64,000 nucleotides of DNA from Tetrapyrgos nigripes (Eukaryota; Basidiomycota; Agaricomycetes; Agaricales; Campanellaceae). This document shows, in pieces, positions 1-10,540 of this stretch. Each line of letters opens with the position of its first letter. Position 1 is the first letter of the stretch. A program made the translations under genes and the position numbers. The notes beneath the pieces are model-generated. The model was not told the origin of the DNA, ran no database searches, and saw only the letters and a program-made list of their open reading frames with translations. The stretch lies in NCBI GenBank assembly GCA_013368315.1, contig JAACJM010000121.1, positions 124,001 to 188,000 of the forward strand. Reading direction: 5' to 3'.

Positions 1-177
1 AGTGAATAAGGGAAAGTCAACCAATCACTCGCGGGGGTCTCGGGTTCAGCGCCCTGAACCCTAAGGCCTAAGCCTTTGTATTGAATTTTCAAAGTGAGTA
101 TACTTCATTCTTTCTTATCGTTTCACTACCTCAATCCGAATCGTGCGCCACGCATTCAGTTGCACAAAGCTTGGGAC

Positions 178-184
178 TATAAAG
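178..184 (+). promoter_or_regulatory. TATA box of the cupredoxin gene
   Basis: TATAAAG lies about 113 bases upstream of the chosen ATG at 297, followed by a pyrimidine-rich stretch (CTTCTTTCTTCCC...) common in fungal core promoters. Position and sequence are seen; function is inferred. Confidence 0.55.
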
Positions 185-296
185 GAGTACTACTCCGACT
201 CGTTGAATTCTTCACCTTCTTTCTTCCCTTCCCTCCCCTCCCTTCCAGTGTCAGATTACAAACCTTAAATTCTTCTAATCAACTTGAACCGGTACC

Positions 297-1645
297 ATGC
301 TCTCCAGCACGACTCGGACTCTCATCCTCGCTGCCAGTGCTCTGTCTCTTGCGACAGCTGCCTTCGCCACCAACTATGACGTCGCTGTTGGTCCCAATGG
401 CAATTTGGTATTCTATCCCGAATATGTGATTGCCCAGCCTGGTGATACTGTGAACTTTGTTTTGTAAGTACAAGTTCTCTCTCTTGATAAACTGAGCGCT
501 CACAATTTTTTTTTCTCTTCAGCCATCCCAAGAACCACACAGTGACTCAATCGAGTTTTGACTCTCCTTGTTCACCTGCTGATGGAGGTATTAATTCTGG
601 GTTGTAAGTTGATCAAAATCATCACCGATTCTTCTCTTCTTCCTCGTATTAACATTGTCATTTAGCATGCCAGTCGCCCCAGGCTCCGAAGGCGGTCCCC
701 TCCCAAATTGGTCCGTCACTGTCAACGACACCAACCCCGTCTGGATCTACTGTCAACAGACTATGCCTAAACCTCACTGCGGCCAAGGAATGGTCTTTGC
801 GATTAACCCTCCTCCGGCTGATTCAGACAAATCTTTCGAAGCGTTCAAAGATAAAGCTGTTGGTACGAGTGGGGAATCGACTGTTGAAGCTGTTACGAGT
901 ACTCCGCCTCCGCAGACTTGGGCTGAAGCGACGGCCACCGTGAGTAGTTCAGGTTCGGTTTGGGTGAGTACGTATACGAGTTATGAGGGGACACCTGGTG
1001 AGTAACGATTTTGTCAATAAATATACGGATCGCCTTGAGTACTGACTCCTTTACATAGAACCGACCTACGCTCCTCAACCAGTCACTCACACAATCATCG
1101 TCGGCGATTCAGGCCAGTTGATGTACAACCCCATGAACATCTCCGCCTCCCTGGGTGACACCGTCATCTTCGAATTCCACCAAAAAAACCACACCGTCAC
1201 CCAATCCAACTTCAACACCCCCTGTACTCCCAAGGACGGTGGATTCACCTCTGGATTCCGTCCTGTTGCTCCAGACGTCACTTCGAATTTCCCCACTTTC
1301 CAAATTACTATCAACGATACCGCACCCATCTGGGGTTATTGCCAACAAACTCAACCTGCGTCTCATTGTGGTGCTGGAATGGTGTTTTCGATTAATGCGG
1401 TGGAGACTGGGGTGAATAATTTTGCGGCGTTTCAGGCGCTGGCTATTGAGCAGGCTGGACCGGGAAGTTCGGGGGCTACTGGGGGTAATTCCTCGAGCTC
1501 TGGAAATGGGAATGGAGGTTCGGGATCTGGGAATGGAGACAGTAGCAGCGGTGGTAACGGTGGTAACAACGGAGCGGTCTCGATATCGATGAACAAGGGG
1601 TCTCTAGTTCTTGGATTTGTTGGGGTTATTATGGCGATGGTTTGA
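297..1645 (+). CDS. Secreted, probably GPI-anchored two-domain cupredoxin
   Basis: Four exons can be joined in frame: 297-463, 523-603, 666-997 and 1059-1645, giving 388 residues. All three introns are GT-AG and about 60 bp. The N-terminus is a signal peptide (MLSSTTRTLILAASALSL...). Two homologous blue-copper-like domains follow. Each has an H-T-V-T-Q motif, a Y-C-Q-Q motif, then H-C-G and G-M-V-F, which together match a type 1 copper set His, Cys, His, Met. Each domain also has a PC...GG...SGF loop. A Ser/Gly/Asn-rich linker leads to a hydrophobic tail (SLVLGFVGVIMAMV), as in GPI-anchored surface proteins. Extracellular cupredoxin-like serine-rich proteins are a known fungal family, often attached to the cell wall; the exact substrate is not known. 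The ATG at 297 was chosen because it starts the signal peptide and lies 113 bases after a TATA box. No defect was seen. Confidence 0.9.
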
Positions 1646-2985
1646 GCGATCAGCTACTTATTGATTTGAATGTCTCTTTTTAGGTAGGAAATGGACCTGT
1701 TTATTGCTATATGTAATTAGGCTACCATATGTCGTTTGCTAATTACTCGACTCGAGGAACCTCTCTCCAGCCTAAATCTTCATAGCTGGCGAAAACGATC
1801 TGAATGCTACGGCAGTAAGGCCAGTGATGGCATTTAACAGACAGATAGCCCGCCTATGATTTTATATAGGTCTTCTGTTCCAGCTAGTCCAGACCCTGAA
1901 TGAAGTAATAGGTCAATGAGAGTTACGAGTATTTTATTCCCCGTTCCCCTCGCAGTATCCGTCCACCGTGTTTGAGTCGACGAACAACTACTACTCACAT
2001 ACGGTTACGAGGCCGAATGAAATGAGGACGAGTTTTATACACTGCGTTTCCGCAGTGGCTATGTAAAATATGTCCCATTGCCGTCAATTTGCCGCCGCTT
2101 CTTTCTTCCGGCAATTTTCCGTCTCCTTTCCAACTCAGCTTATAGGGTTTAACGTTTGTATAGGGTTGATAGGCTCTCTCATACCACCATGAAGCTCTCT
2201 TGCACGCATTTTCATCTTTGCTGCATTGTTCTTGGTTTGGCTCTGCGTAAACTGAGCTATGACTACTTCTGCAATCTTATTGCTCCAGTCAGATTGAGCA
2301 CTGTTGGCAAACGCAGCGTGGGTTTTCCCAGGTGTTTCATTGCACCTCTAGTTTCTATTCGACTGTGTTTCCTTTTTTTTTATTTCTTATTTTTAATCCT
2401 TGTTTATACCCCATTGTGCTAATGCATATGGTAGGGTCTATTGAATACATGGTCTTTGTACAGAGTAGCCATAACATGTGTCTATCCTATCACGCCTATC
2501 CGAAGAAGGCAACTACATTGAGCCACGTAAAGGACAGTTAGTATGTAGATGGGCAGGGCCTAGTAACCTACCACGCGGAAACTGATTATAGGATGTAGTA
2601 GAATTCCTTGTCATGCTGGGCCGTCTTATTTCAGCTTCCTTCATTTTACACCACACCAGATAGCCCCATTTGGATCTCATCTCCCTGTTCAGACTGATAC
2701 CGGCTGCCGGCACTACAGTGCAGTGATTAATTGTGCCACTGGGCTCCGTAAGCTATCCATTTTTTTCAGGTCATCACTCCAGGCGGCAAGTTGTGGTAAC
2801 CCATCTCCACCGCAAGCTTGGATCTTTCCAACCATGTGGGCTTAACGATTATAAAATATGTTGAATGATAGGGTTGTCGGCTGCTGATGACAGCATGATG
2901 TAAGATACCGAATGGAGGAAGGCAGGCATGCGAAAAGCTGAAAGGAGGTAAACACGGAAACAGTGGGCATGGCAATCAGCAGTGG
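1646..2985. other. Intergenic region without a supported gene
   Basis: No coding region with family resemblance was found. The stretch holds a short diverged repeat (1995-2215) shared with 38010-38235. Near 2695-2750 there is a weak minus-strand resemblance to a pol III A box, too degenerate to call. Confidence 0.5.
1995..2215 (+). repeat. Dispersed ~200 bp repeat, copy 1
   Basis: This segment resembles 38010-38235. Shared landmarks in the same order are TTACGAGGC, a TGTGGCT/AGTGGCT block, TGCCGCCGCTTCTT, CCGG.CAATT(T)CCGT, and GGCTCTCT...ATGAAGCT. No coding or element signature was recognised. The similarity was judged by eye and is imperfect. Confidence 0.45.
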
Positions 2986-2989
2986 TAGA

Positions 2990-3118
2990 ACCCAGAGTGT
3001 CTAATTGTGTTGGCTTGCGGGGGTTGGGGGATCCAGCGAGGATTGAACCAGCAAGGGGTTGAACTGCATCTACCATGTGTTGAACAGGGACGGTGGACCA
3101 CTACACCACTGTGCCCCT
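2990..3118 (-). repeat. tRNA-derived SINE-like module
   Basis: On the minus strand the sequence starts GGGGCACAGTGGTGTAGTGG and contains a pol III A box (TGGTGTAGTGG, 3098-3108) and a B box (GGTTCAATCC, about 3040-3050) some 50 bases later. The 3' part cannot close a cloverleaf: the acceptor complement GTGCCCC is missing and the T-stem is mismatched. It is therefore read as a SINE head rather than a working tRNA gene. The same A-box core recurs at 34460-34470 and 40790-40800. Confidence 0.6.
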
Positions 3119-3237
3119 GACTGTGTTTCTTTCCAGTCAGTCGCTGTCAGTACACATTTCTTGACGTGTATAACATGACTTGCTTCAGATGACGCTTAAA
3201 TGCTTATGCAACATTTCTCGATCTTTCTTATGTAGTA

Positions 3238-3564
3238 TTTTAAAGCTACTTTATAAAAATCTAATCATTGCAGTAAGTACTCTCTGGATTTCATCCACCA
3301 CACATTATTCAGTATTGTGCAGGACCCCAGGGCTGTCCATGCTTTACTCGTATGCCTCTGTGGCTCACGTCTCTCATGCAGGATCTCAGGGCTGTCCATG
3401 CTCTTCTCTATCTCTCCTAACATGTTTCTGATTCTCCTCTCGCAGTCTAATATATCTTTGTAAATTTCCTCCTTTTTCTTCTCATGTCTGGATTCAGTTT
3501 CATTTGATTCCTTATATGATCCCCAAGAGACTTGTCTCACTCTCACTTATGACTCTCTCATGTA
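3238..3564 (+). mobile_element. Terminal (A-type) module of a DIRS/Ngaro-like retroelement, interrupted by the pogo element
   Basis: The sequence starts with AAAGCTACTTTATAAAAATC and contains two copies of the motif GGACCCCAGGGCTGTCCATG or a close variant, 64 bases apart (3316 and 3380 regions). The same module, in the same orientation relative to the coding strand, occurs at 7920-8139, and on the minus strand at 11479-11882 and 34018-34371, where it forms the A repeats of a Ngaro-like element. The pogo-like transposon is inserted at the TA at 3563, and the module resumes at 7259. Confidence 0.65.
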
Positions 3565-3588
3565 CAGTGATTCATGGGTCCCTGAAAC
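3565..3588 (+). repeat. Left TIR of the pogo-like element
   Basis: 24 bp starting CAGTGATTCATGGG, an exact inverted match to 7235-7258, preceded by TA. Confidence 0.9.
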
Positions 3589-3884
3589 AATGAAACAAAA
3601 ACTAGCCTCGGATTGAATGAGTTCTGTCCCACCACCCATAAAAAGTAGATAGACAGAACGGTATTTACTTATTAATGAAGACTTTCAAATCTTTTGATTT
3701 AGGAGGAGGGGAAAGGCCTGCAAAAAAGCTAATCAGTCCCGAAAACTCGTTATCAGCCTTGCTTCAGTCCTTGAAACAAGAGTCACATCAGTGTGATTCC
3801 CATTTAGAGGCATTGCTCCAGATTAGCCGAAGAGATCTAAGCGTGTCTTGCAATTGAGGCCTTGAGGACTCATCGATCTCATCC

Positions 3885-4394
3885 ATGTCCAAACGTGCTA
3901 GCAGCCCCAATCCCGAAGGTAGCCCAGTGTGCAAACAGGTCTGGAACTCATCAGAACTTGGGTCCAGTTATTCTGCACCTGAGATTATAGCTGAAAGCTC
4001 TGGTGCAAAGGAGGAGAGTCCGGACCCAGAACATGCTTACCTTCTCAATGAACCCAGTAAATATTTCAATGCCTCAAGCTCCAATTCTAACTAACATGAT
4101 TCAGGCACATCAGACATCGAAGATGACCTGGTCTGGCATAAGCAGACTTTCATTGGTTCTCGCCCCTATTCACAACAAAGACTTGAAAGAACAGGCGATA
4201 TGCTTCAACTCGCAGCAGGAAATCTTTTTGATGCTTTGGTTAACAAATATCACTGTGAACCACCATGCCTGACACTTCAAGAACTTGGAAAGTGCGTTGA
4301 GAATGTTCAGGAAGTGTTGGAATTGGTAGAGCTTGTCATTGATGAGATTGCAAATAGGGATAGGGGCAGTACTGCAGTGGGAAACTCTAATTGA
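3885..4394 (+). CDS. Hypothetical second protein of the pogo-like element
   Basis: The product is not recognised. An ATG at 3885 opens a frame that meets a TAA at 4092. A good intron spans that stop: donor GTAAAT at 4057, CTAAC-type branch sites, acceptor TTCAG at 4104. It is 48 nt long and leaves the frame unchanged. Joined (3885-4056 + 4105-4394), it encodes 153 residues: a Ser/Pro-rich N-terminus, an acidic stretch (TSDIEDDLVW), and a helical leucine-rich C-terminus (LQLAAGNLFDALVN..., VQEVLELVELVIDEIAN). The same frame is open further upstream from 3675 except for one TGA at 3855, so the gene may once have started there. It converges on the transposase, whose acidic tail ends only about 60 bp away. 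It could be an accessory protein of the transposon or captured host sequence; no function is claimed. Confidence 0.45.
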
Positions 4395-4452
4395 CTACAC
4401 TTTTGTACAGCAGACGGCGTTGAATAACACTCTATTTATGGTGTCCAATCAC

Positions 4453-7074
4453 TCAATGTCGCTGTCTGACATGGTCCCATCAGAATTCCTGTCACTGCCG
4501 CTGCCATACCCATCAATATCAGTGTCACTTCCTTCCGTACCCTCATCATCTTCAACGTGCTCTCGCTCTCAGTCTCCAGTTATTTGTACCACAGTATTCG
4601 AGTTGGCGTCGTCTTGGCCTACAGTTGCAGTCATGTTCTGTTTACGGGACTTGGTGGCTACATAGTCCGATCTTTTAGGTTTGGGAATAGCACGTTCCAG
4701 ACCTTTTCCGGCAGTTGGTTTCTGGGGCTTCTTCCATCGAGGTTTTCTATGCTCATATCGGGCATCTGTATTCTCCTGTTGCCAACGTGTTTCCTCTTTT
4801 TCGTACACCATTAAAATCACCTCATTTTTCCTCCTTCTCTCCTTGTCCATTACCTCCCATCTCGCCACAGCCTGCTTATAGAGACCCAATCCATCTTTTT
4901 TCATCTTTTCAGCCTCCTCGTCTGCCAGTCGTTCTTTCTCCATTGCCTCCACTCTCCCGAAAACATCGTCACTGGTGAGTAGCTTTGGTTTCCCATCTGC
5001 ATTGATCCATTTGGTCTTCTTTGACGCGGCCTTTTCCTCCTTTGTCTCTAGCTGCTGACATAACCATGTTGCATGTATGTCCCGAAGCACCGACTGAGCT
5101 TGTAACCCGATAATCACAGTCTTCTGGGTATCATAGCCGTTCTCAAGATCTTGTACAGCTGCTTGGAGCTCTGCCTCTCATGCAGTCCTTGGCTCCTCTT
5201 TTAACAAATTACTGTATCGTCGTTTTCGCGGAGATATAAAGGTTGTTATGAGAGGTGGAAGTTTAGAGGCAGAGTGGATTGGAGTTGGCAAAACAAGGAA
5301 GGATGCTGAGCTGGAAGCGAGACCATTTACTGTTCTCGCAACACAAGTTGGTGTAGAGGGTGTGGTATATGGTGAGTCTGTGATAGCTTGTAGTCCTTCT
5401 CCTATGCGCTGGGCAGCACCCTCTTCAATGAGGTTGACCACATGACAGGCAGGAGTGGGTAGTCAGAGAGGGAGGATTTGCTGTGAAGAAGAAGAAGTCT
5501 CGAGACTAGGCGCCAATGCTGCAAGGGATATAGCGTCTGGGTTGTAGGGGACAACCCCAGTTTTTCGAAATGCTGATTTGATGTTCCCAGGTGTGAATGC
5601 TTCATAGTATGCTGGAGCCAAAACAGAGATAAAGTTTCCCTTTGTTATGACCTCACCCTGTCGTTCAAACTTGTCTCGTTCCCTACTCCAATATGCTTTG
5701 AGTGGACTGAAGATGACAACATCAAGGCCCTGGAAGACATGAGTGGCATGGGATGGGTAACAAAGTACGTGTATTCCATGCTCTCTTGCATATCTCAGGA
5801 ACCCATACGTGAAGTGTGTGCTGTGCCCATCCACTAGCAGAAGGCGAGCATGTCCTGCTGCCTTTGCATTTGTCTGTTTGTTGAAGTCTCAGATCCACTC
5901 TATGCTAATCTCCCCTTCTATGTATCCTTTTTTGGAGTGCGACATACTAACGCCCTTCTATCAGCCTTGTTGTTTGACAGATATGATTATACACGCACCG
6001 TGCATCCAGAGGATTTTCCTGGGTCCCCCATTTGCTCAAGAATGCCTCACCCTTGAAGATGATCATTGTCGCAAGAGAAGAACCATCAGCGCAGATAGTA
6101 GGAAACAAGGTGATGTTCTCTCTATCCCCACTCCGCTGCTGGTGCTGAATAGAGGCTCCCTTAGGTCCCAATACATATTCCTTTTGTCCAATGCCAGGCT
6201 GAATACCCGTCTCATCAGCTCCATATATCAACTCTGGAGGTATGTCATACTTCTCCAACACATCCTTCAGTAGAGTGTAGAACTCTTCCTTGTTATACAG
6301 GTTCACTGCACGGCCTCTTTTCGAGTCCAAAGGACATGACCAGTACCTTCCTAGTCAGGTGTGGTTCTTGTTGATAAATCTTGTTGCCCAATCCTTGCCA
6401 AAGCCGTCCTCTGGAAACAATGATCTCATTCTCTTCTTTGCAACATACTCCGCCTTCTCCTTCAAGTGACGTGGGCTCAATGGAAAGCCTCATCTCACAA
6501 GCTCCAGAGCACCGTCAACAACGATTGTTTCTTCTTCCTCGGTAAGCCAGCATTTGGTTAAGTTGAAGTCCCGAATTGTCTGACCACCCTTCACCAGATG
6601 TGATACTGTGACATGGCTCAGCAGAACCCGACGCTTCGTGACTGCAAAGTGTTCGTTTGAAACCAGCTGGCAAATTTTTCTGAGACTTGGTGTGCGCCCT
6701 CCTTCCTCGCTAACCTGTTTCTTCTCCTCCTGATATCTCTCAGCAGCGACCTTCTTCAGTTCATCTTCTTCTTTTGAGGCTATTTGATCCTTTACGGCCT
6801 GGGACACGGCTTTTCCAACCATACTAGAGGAAGCTCATTTACTGCGCGTCGTTGTGCAACGCGTCCAATACTCTTTGCCGATTGATGACCCCATTTGGAT
6901 GGTGTGATGTGACATCTCCTCGTCGTCATCTTCAGCTTCTGTCTGATATCCCTGCTTTGCACAATGTTTTCGCACCTTTTGAGGAGTTAGACAGCATGTA
7001 TATAGTTCTATAATCAAGATACAGTTCTTTTTTAATGTAATTTCATTGACTTTTGGTGACATCTCAATGTACAT
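4453..7074 (-). pseudogene. Decayed pogo/Fot-type DDE transposase
   Basis: Segments in several minus-strand frames line up as one basidiomycete DDE-1 transposase. The N-terminal part (about 6822-6490) has a helix-turn-helix/CENP-B-like region (RTPSLRKICQLVS..., WLTEEEETIVV). The catalytic core follows, with first Asp in GADETGIQ and the block REN-I-T-L-F-P-T-I-CADG (about 6250-6060), second Asp in VDGHSTH, and third Asp in QGLDVVIF (about 5830-5700), spaced as in the pogo DDD family. The conserved AFRKTGVVPYNPD block lies near 5570, and a lysine/glutamate-rich C-terminus (5117-4569) ends in an acidic tail to 4453. Defects include frameshifts near 6490 and 6300 and a TGA at about 5891 inside SIEWI-*-DFNKQT, where related proteins have a basic residue. 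It cannot make full-length enzyme as written. Spliced introns could explain some but not all breaks. Confidence 0.85.
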
Positions 7075-7234
7075 AAGTACTCTGACATATCTGGTACATT
7101 TTTAGTGTAGCTAAGACACTCGGAGGTTTGCTCGAAATACAACTAAGTTCACTGTCCTTTGGGTAAAACGAAAGTCCGAGAAGGATTTTGCGGTATGAAG
7201 TGTCTTCCAGGTCATTTGTTTCAAGGACCCATGT

Positions 7235-7258
7235 GTTTCAGGGACCCATGAATCACTG
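7235..7258 (-). repeat. Right TIR of the pogo-like element
   Basis: Exact inverted match to 3565-3588, followed by TA. A second, partial copy of the core (TTTCAAGGACCCATG) lies immediately inside it. Confidence 0.9.
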
Positions 7259-7303
7259 TATGTACTATATTTTTCTTCATCTTTCTTACTCTCATGTCAG
7301 AAC

Positions 7304-7872
7304 TTTCTGAAAACCCTTTATACCAGCAGATAACAGCATATAAGGGCCATAGTGGCAAAGGGCCTATATAAGCCGCTTATATGAATGAAGAAATTGGTAT
7401 ATGAACTGAGTTTTCAGTCCTTATAAGCGCCTATATAGGTTGCTGGGAAAGGCGGGAGCTGGCTATAAATCAAACAAAAATCAGGCTGTTCTATGGGCAT
7501 ATGTGACCTGTCTGATTTGAGCCCACATCGAGCAGAATGTCCCCAAGTGATAATTGTGCTGATGTGCATAGCTACTGTGATATTGCTCCTTATTGTTCTA
7601 AAGAGATTAGCTCTTCTTGACTACCTGTCAGTGCGATCCCCAAATAAATCTATTATATTTCTCCAATTTTGGCCTCACATTTAAATCTAACTATCCCTAT
7701 CTACCTGCAAACGAAGTCCCAGGTCAGTATGTCTTGAACTCATGTCATTACGCGTGTTTGAAATCTGAGCTGGACACTGCCCCAAATAGGCAGTTATAAT
7801 GCAAGCGTGTGTCTGACCAACGTCATATAATGCCGTTATATGCTGTTTGCATTATATAGCCCTTTCAGAAAT
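7304..7872. mobile_element. MITE-like element with ~40 bp imperfect TIRs
   Basis: The left end TTTCTGAAAACCCTTTATA and the right end TATATAGCCCTTTCAGAAA are inverted matches, and the pairing continues inward (CAGCATATAAGGG against the inverted copy near 7830). There are several internal CATATAAG/CTTATAT blocks. It is 569 bp and has no coding capacity. No clear target duplication was seen, so the boundaries are approximate. Confidence 0.55.
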
Positions 7873-7919
7873 CTCCGACACACTTACAGGTCTGTCAGTA
7901 CTAGTATTTCTTGAGTCAG

Positions 7920-8139
7920 TATTTTAAAGCTACTTTATAAAAATCTAATCATCACAGTAAGTGCTCTCTGGATTTCACCCACCACACATTATTCATTATT
8001 GCACAGGACCCCAGGGCTGTCCATGCTTCACTTGTATGCTTCCATGGCTCATATCTCTTGTGCAGGACCTCAGGGCTGTCCATGCTCCTCTCTATCTCTC
8101 CTAACATGTTTCTGATTCTCCTCTCGCAGTCTAATATAT
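7920..8139 (+). mobile_element. Second copy of the DIRS/Ngaro-like terminal module
   Basis: Matches 3238-3470 with the same start (ATTTTAAAGCTACTTTATAA), the same pair of CAGGGCTGTCCATG motifs (8004 and 8064) and the same TCTCCTAACATGTTTCTGATTC end. It leads into the palindrome at 8140 and the plus-strand reverse-transcriptase region. Confidence 0.65.
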
Positions 8140-8618
8140 CTGCTAACATTAACCTCCTCCATGTTCCATCCACCTTGACCATTCCTTTCCTTCTGATCTC
8201 TTCAATCCCTACCATCTCTTGCTCTTCACTTTCTTTCCATCTTCCATCACTCAAATCCATCTCCCATATCAAATCTCTCAAGAACTTTGGCCTCATCTTC
8301 AACCTGTTCCTAAATTCCATTACCCATTCCACCTCATTTTGAATCGCACTGGTTTTTGGTGTGCAAGCCACTGCAGATCTGCTCAGATCTGCTCCAAGTG
8401 CTGAAGTGGCTTGCACACTGAAAACCAGTGTGATTCAAAATGAGGTGGAATGGGTAATGGAATTTAGGAACAGGTTGAAGATAAGGCTGAAGTTCTTGAG
8501 AGATTTGATGTGGGAGATGGATTTGGGTGATGGAAGATGGAAAGAAAGTGAAGAGCAAGAGATGGTAGGAATTGAAGAGATCAGGGGGATGGAATGTGGA
8601 GGAGGTTAACATTAGCAG
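8140..8618. repeat. 480 bp imperfect palindrome made of gag-like sequence
   Basis: The left arm 8140-~8375 is the inverted copy of the right arm ~8385-8618. Ends are CTGCTAACATTAACCTCCTC and its inverted partner GGAGGAGGTTAACATTAGCAG; the centre is near GATCTGCTCAGATCTGC. The right arm on plus and the left arm on minus encode the same ORF1-like peptide (NEVEWVMEFRNRLK..., ...WEMDLxDGRWKESEEQ). The arms differ at scattered bases, so the duplication is not fresh. It arose within a DIRS-like retroelement. Confidence 0.85.
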
Positions 8619-10267
8619 ATGCAATGGAAGTAATGGATCCAGTGTCTGATGTACCTGATCGAGAAAAGACCAATAGAATTGCATTGAATACCATCAGGAG
8701 CAATTTAGACCTTTTCAGAATTATGACTCCAATCAAAGTCCACTGCCTGAAGCAACTTCAATCCCATCTGAACTGAATTTACGTGGAGTCCATTCTCTCA
8801 AAAAAGGTTATTGGCCCTGGGCCAACTATTCCAACAGTGATATCTCACTCACTCTTGACCACTCCTACCCACTCAAAGACCCTGCTCATGTCAAATTTGC
8901 AGAAGAATGACACAATGTTGAGATTGAAAAAGGTCGATTCTCCTGCTCTTTCCTGACTCTACTCCCAAACCCAACCTGGACAAGCTTTGTATGACAGTTC
9001 ATCACAGTGCAGAACCATTCTTCAGATCCAGGGTCTGGACACCACTGAACAACCTACATGATTTGGGAGCAGCACTGCTTAGATTCTGAAAAAAACATGG
9101 TCAGGGAGTCAGGCCTGTGGCATTTAAATGTGATGTTGCAGAGGCTTATCGGCTATATCAGATGAAGCAAGTGGTAACGATTGGGTCAACATATAACATG
9201 GATTGTAACAACAATTTCAGGAACAAGGATGCAGGAGATGTGAATGGTTCATGGATGGGATTAGTGGCATGGATTGTGAGATATGTGAAGGGTTTGGACA
9301 ATATCTTCATGTATGTGGATGATAATTTTGGTTTTGAAAAGGAAGAGATGATGTTGTACGAGAAGGAAGGATTAATGATGCCAGAGAAGCAGGTCAGATT
9401 GTTAGAGTTGTGGGACAAACTGGGGATACCTCACAACTCCCCAAAACAGGTTTTCAGTGAAGTTTTGAGTATTATTGGTTTCAATGTTAACCCAAATGCA
9501 ATGACACTGACTATGCCTAGTTCCTTAAAAACTGAATTACTCACCACTATCAAACTTTTTGCAGTATCCAGTCAACATTGTTCCTTACAAGAATTCCTAC
9601 AGATGGGCAGCTGGTGTAATTGGTCCTTTAATGTCTACTTTGCCCTGGCCTTTCCTTATTATACTGCAAGATTTCTGGAAAGAAGGACTTGAAGGTGCCA
9701 ATCTGGATTAGCATGACAATGACTAAAGAATTGTTGTGGATGGCAGAGTATATGGAGAAAATGGGAGGTGTACAGTTGTTAGCAGCTGAGGATTGGGGCA
9801 TGGAGGATGCAGATGTGGCGCTATTTTGTGATGCATGCCCAAAGGGTATGGGTTTTTGGAGTAAACTCAGTAATGTGGTCTTAGGTTTTCAATGCAAAGT
9901 CAATGATCCAGAGAAACACATTTTTTATTTCAAGGCCTTATCTGTCCTATCAGCACTCACTTTTGCCATTGAATCATCAAATCCCACCCCACCATGTATC
10001 ATCATTTTCACTGACAATTCTAACACTGTCAACATATTCAATTCTTTGAAGGTGTCTCCTTCCTATAATCCCATTCTCATCACCACCATCAATCTCCTGC
10101 TCCATCACAATTCTCAACTATGTGTTCTTCACATACCAGGTGAATGTAACTGCACAGCTGATGCTTTGTCGAAGTTCAATAACATCACCTTGCTTGTCAA
10201 GGTCCTCCTACATCTGACAATTGAGGCACTTTTGCAACTCATATCATCAACATGTACAAATAGATAG
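8619..10267 (+). pseudogene. Reverse transcriptase-RNase H of a DIRS/Ngaro-like retroelement
   Basis: The plus strand reads, with a few stops and shifts, as one RT-RNase H: an N-terminal part with YWPWANYSNSDISLTLDHSY near 8810, FKCDVAEAYRLYQ near 9125 (RT motif A aspartate), YVDDN at 9311 (catalytic motif C), and the thumb/connection block FLQMGSWCNWSFNVY near 9590. RNase H follows from about 9820, with LFCDACPKGMGFW and IFTDNSNTV aspartates. Breaks include TGA codons near 8908 and 9089, where context suggests arginine, and a frame change near 9690. The RNase H glutamate position reads FYFKALSVLSAL, whereas the minus-strand relative at 13026-13442 has FYFEALSVLSAL, so this copy seems to have lost a catalytic residue. 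No recombinase gene follows it; the 3' half is missing. Confidence 0.85.
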
Positions 10268-10540
10268 TGTGATTTATTTTATATCATGTCAATGTTGTCA
10301 TATGAATATGAAATAAGCCTGTCAACAATGCCCAAGTGCTCTCCTTCATTCCTTCATTTTTGTCCACCATGTTTTCATCCTTGTGTTCAAACTGTTGTGA
10401 TGTAGAGTCTAGACCCTCATGGAAATAGTAAATAGGTACATACAATGGTTCTTATAACTGGCTCTTTGTAATCTGTACCAACATTCGTCTATACTACTTG
10501 TTGCCTCTCACACATCCTCAGTTCCTCCAGTATCCATTTC
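10268..10540. other. Spacer with no recognised feature
   Basis: AT-rich sequence between the end of the RNase H frame and the end of the Helitron helicase fragment. No terminal repeat or Helitron CTRR-plus-hairpin end could be identified by eye. Confidence 0.4.

Larger units (their letters stand above)
3565..7258 (-). mobile_element. pogo/Fot-like DNA transposon, complete with TIRs
   Basis: Perfect 24 bp terminal inverted repeats (3565-3588 and 7235-7258) begin CAGTGATTCATGGGTCCC and are flanked on both sides by TA (3563-3564 and 7259-7260), the Tc1/mariner-pogo target site. The repeat core GGGTCC-TTGAAAC occurs a second time just inside the right end. The element is 3694 bp. Its interior holds a decayed minus-strand DDE transposase (4453-7074) and a convergent plus-strand ORF (3675-4394). 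It sits inside the terminal module of a DIRS-like retroelement and is therefore younger than it. Confidence 0.88.

Noticed and set aside
94..429. Plus-strand 111-codon ORF over the start of the cupredoxin gene
   Set aside because: Out of frame with the signal peptide and copper-domain exons; a shadow of the promoter and exon 1.
2189..2422. Signal-peptide-like ORF starting with MKLSCTHFHLCCIVLGLAL
   Set aside because: Hydrophobic start is suggestive, but it overlaps a dispersed repeat, has no continuing exon and no family match.
2996..3118. A true tRNA gene on the minus strand
   Set aside because: A and B boxes are present, but the acceptor stem has no partner and the T-stem is mismatched. 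The same A box recurs in two other SINE-like modules.
10268..10540. Helitron 3' terminus
   Set aside because: No CTRR with preceding hairpin could be found near the helicase fragment.
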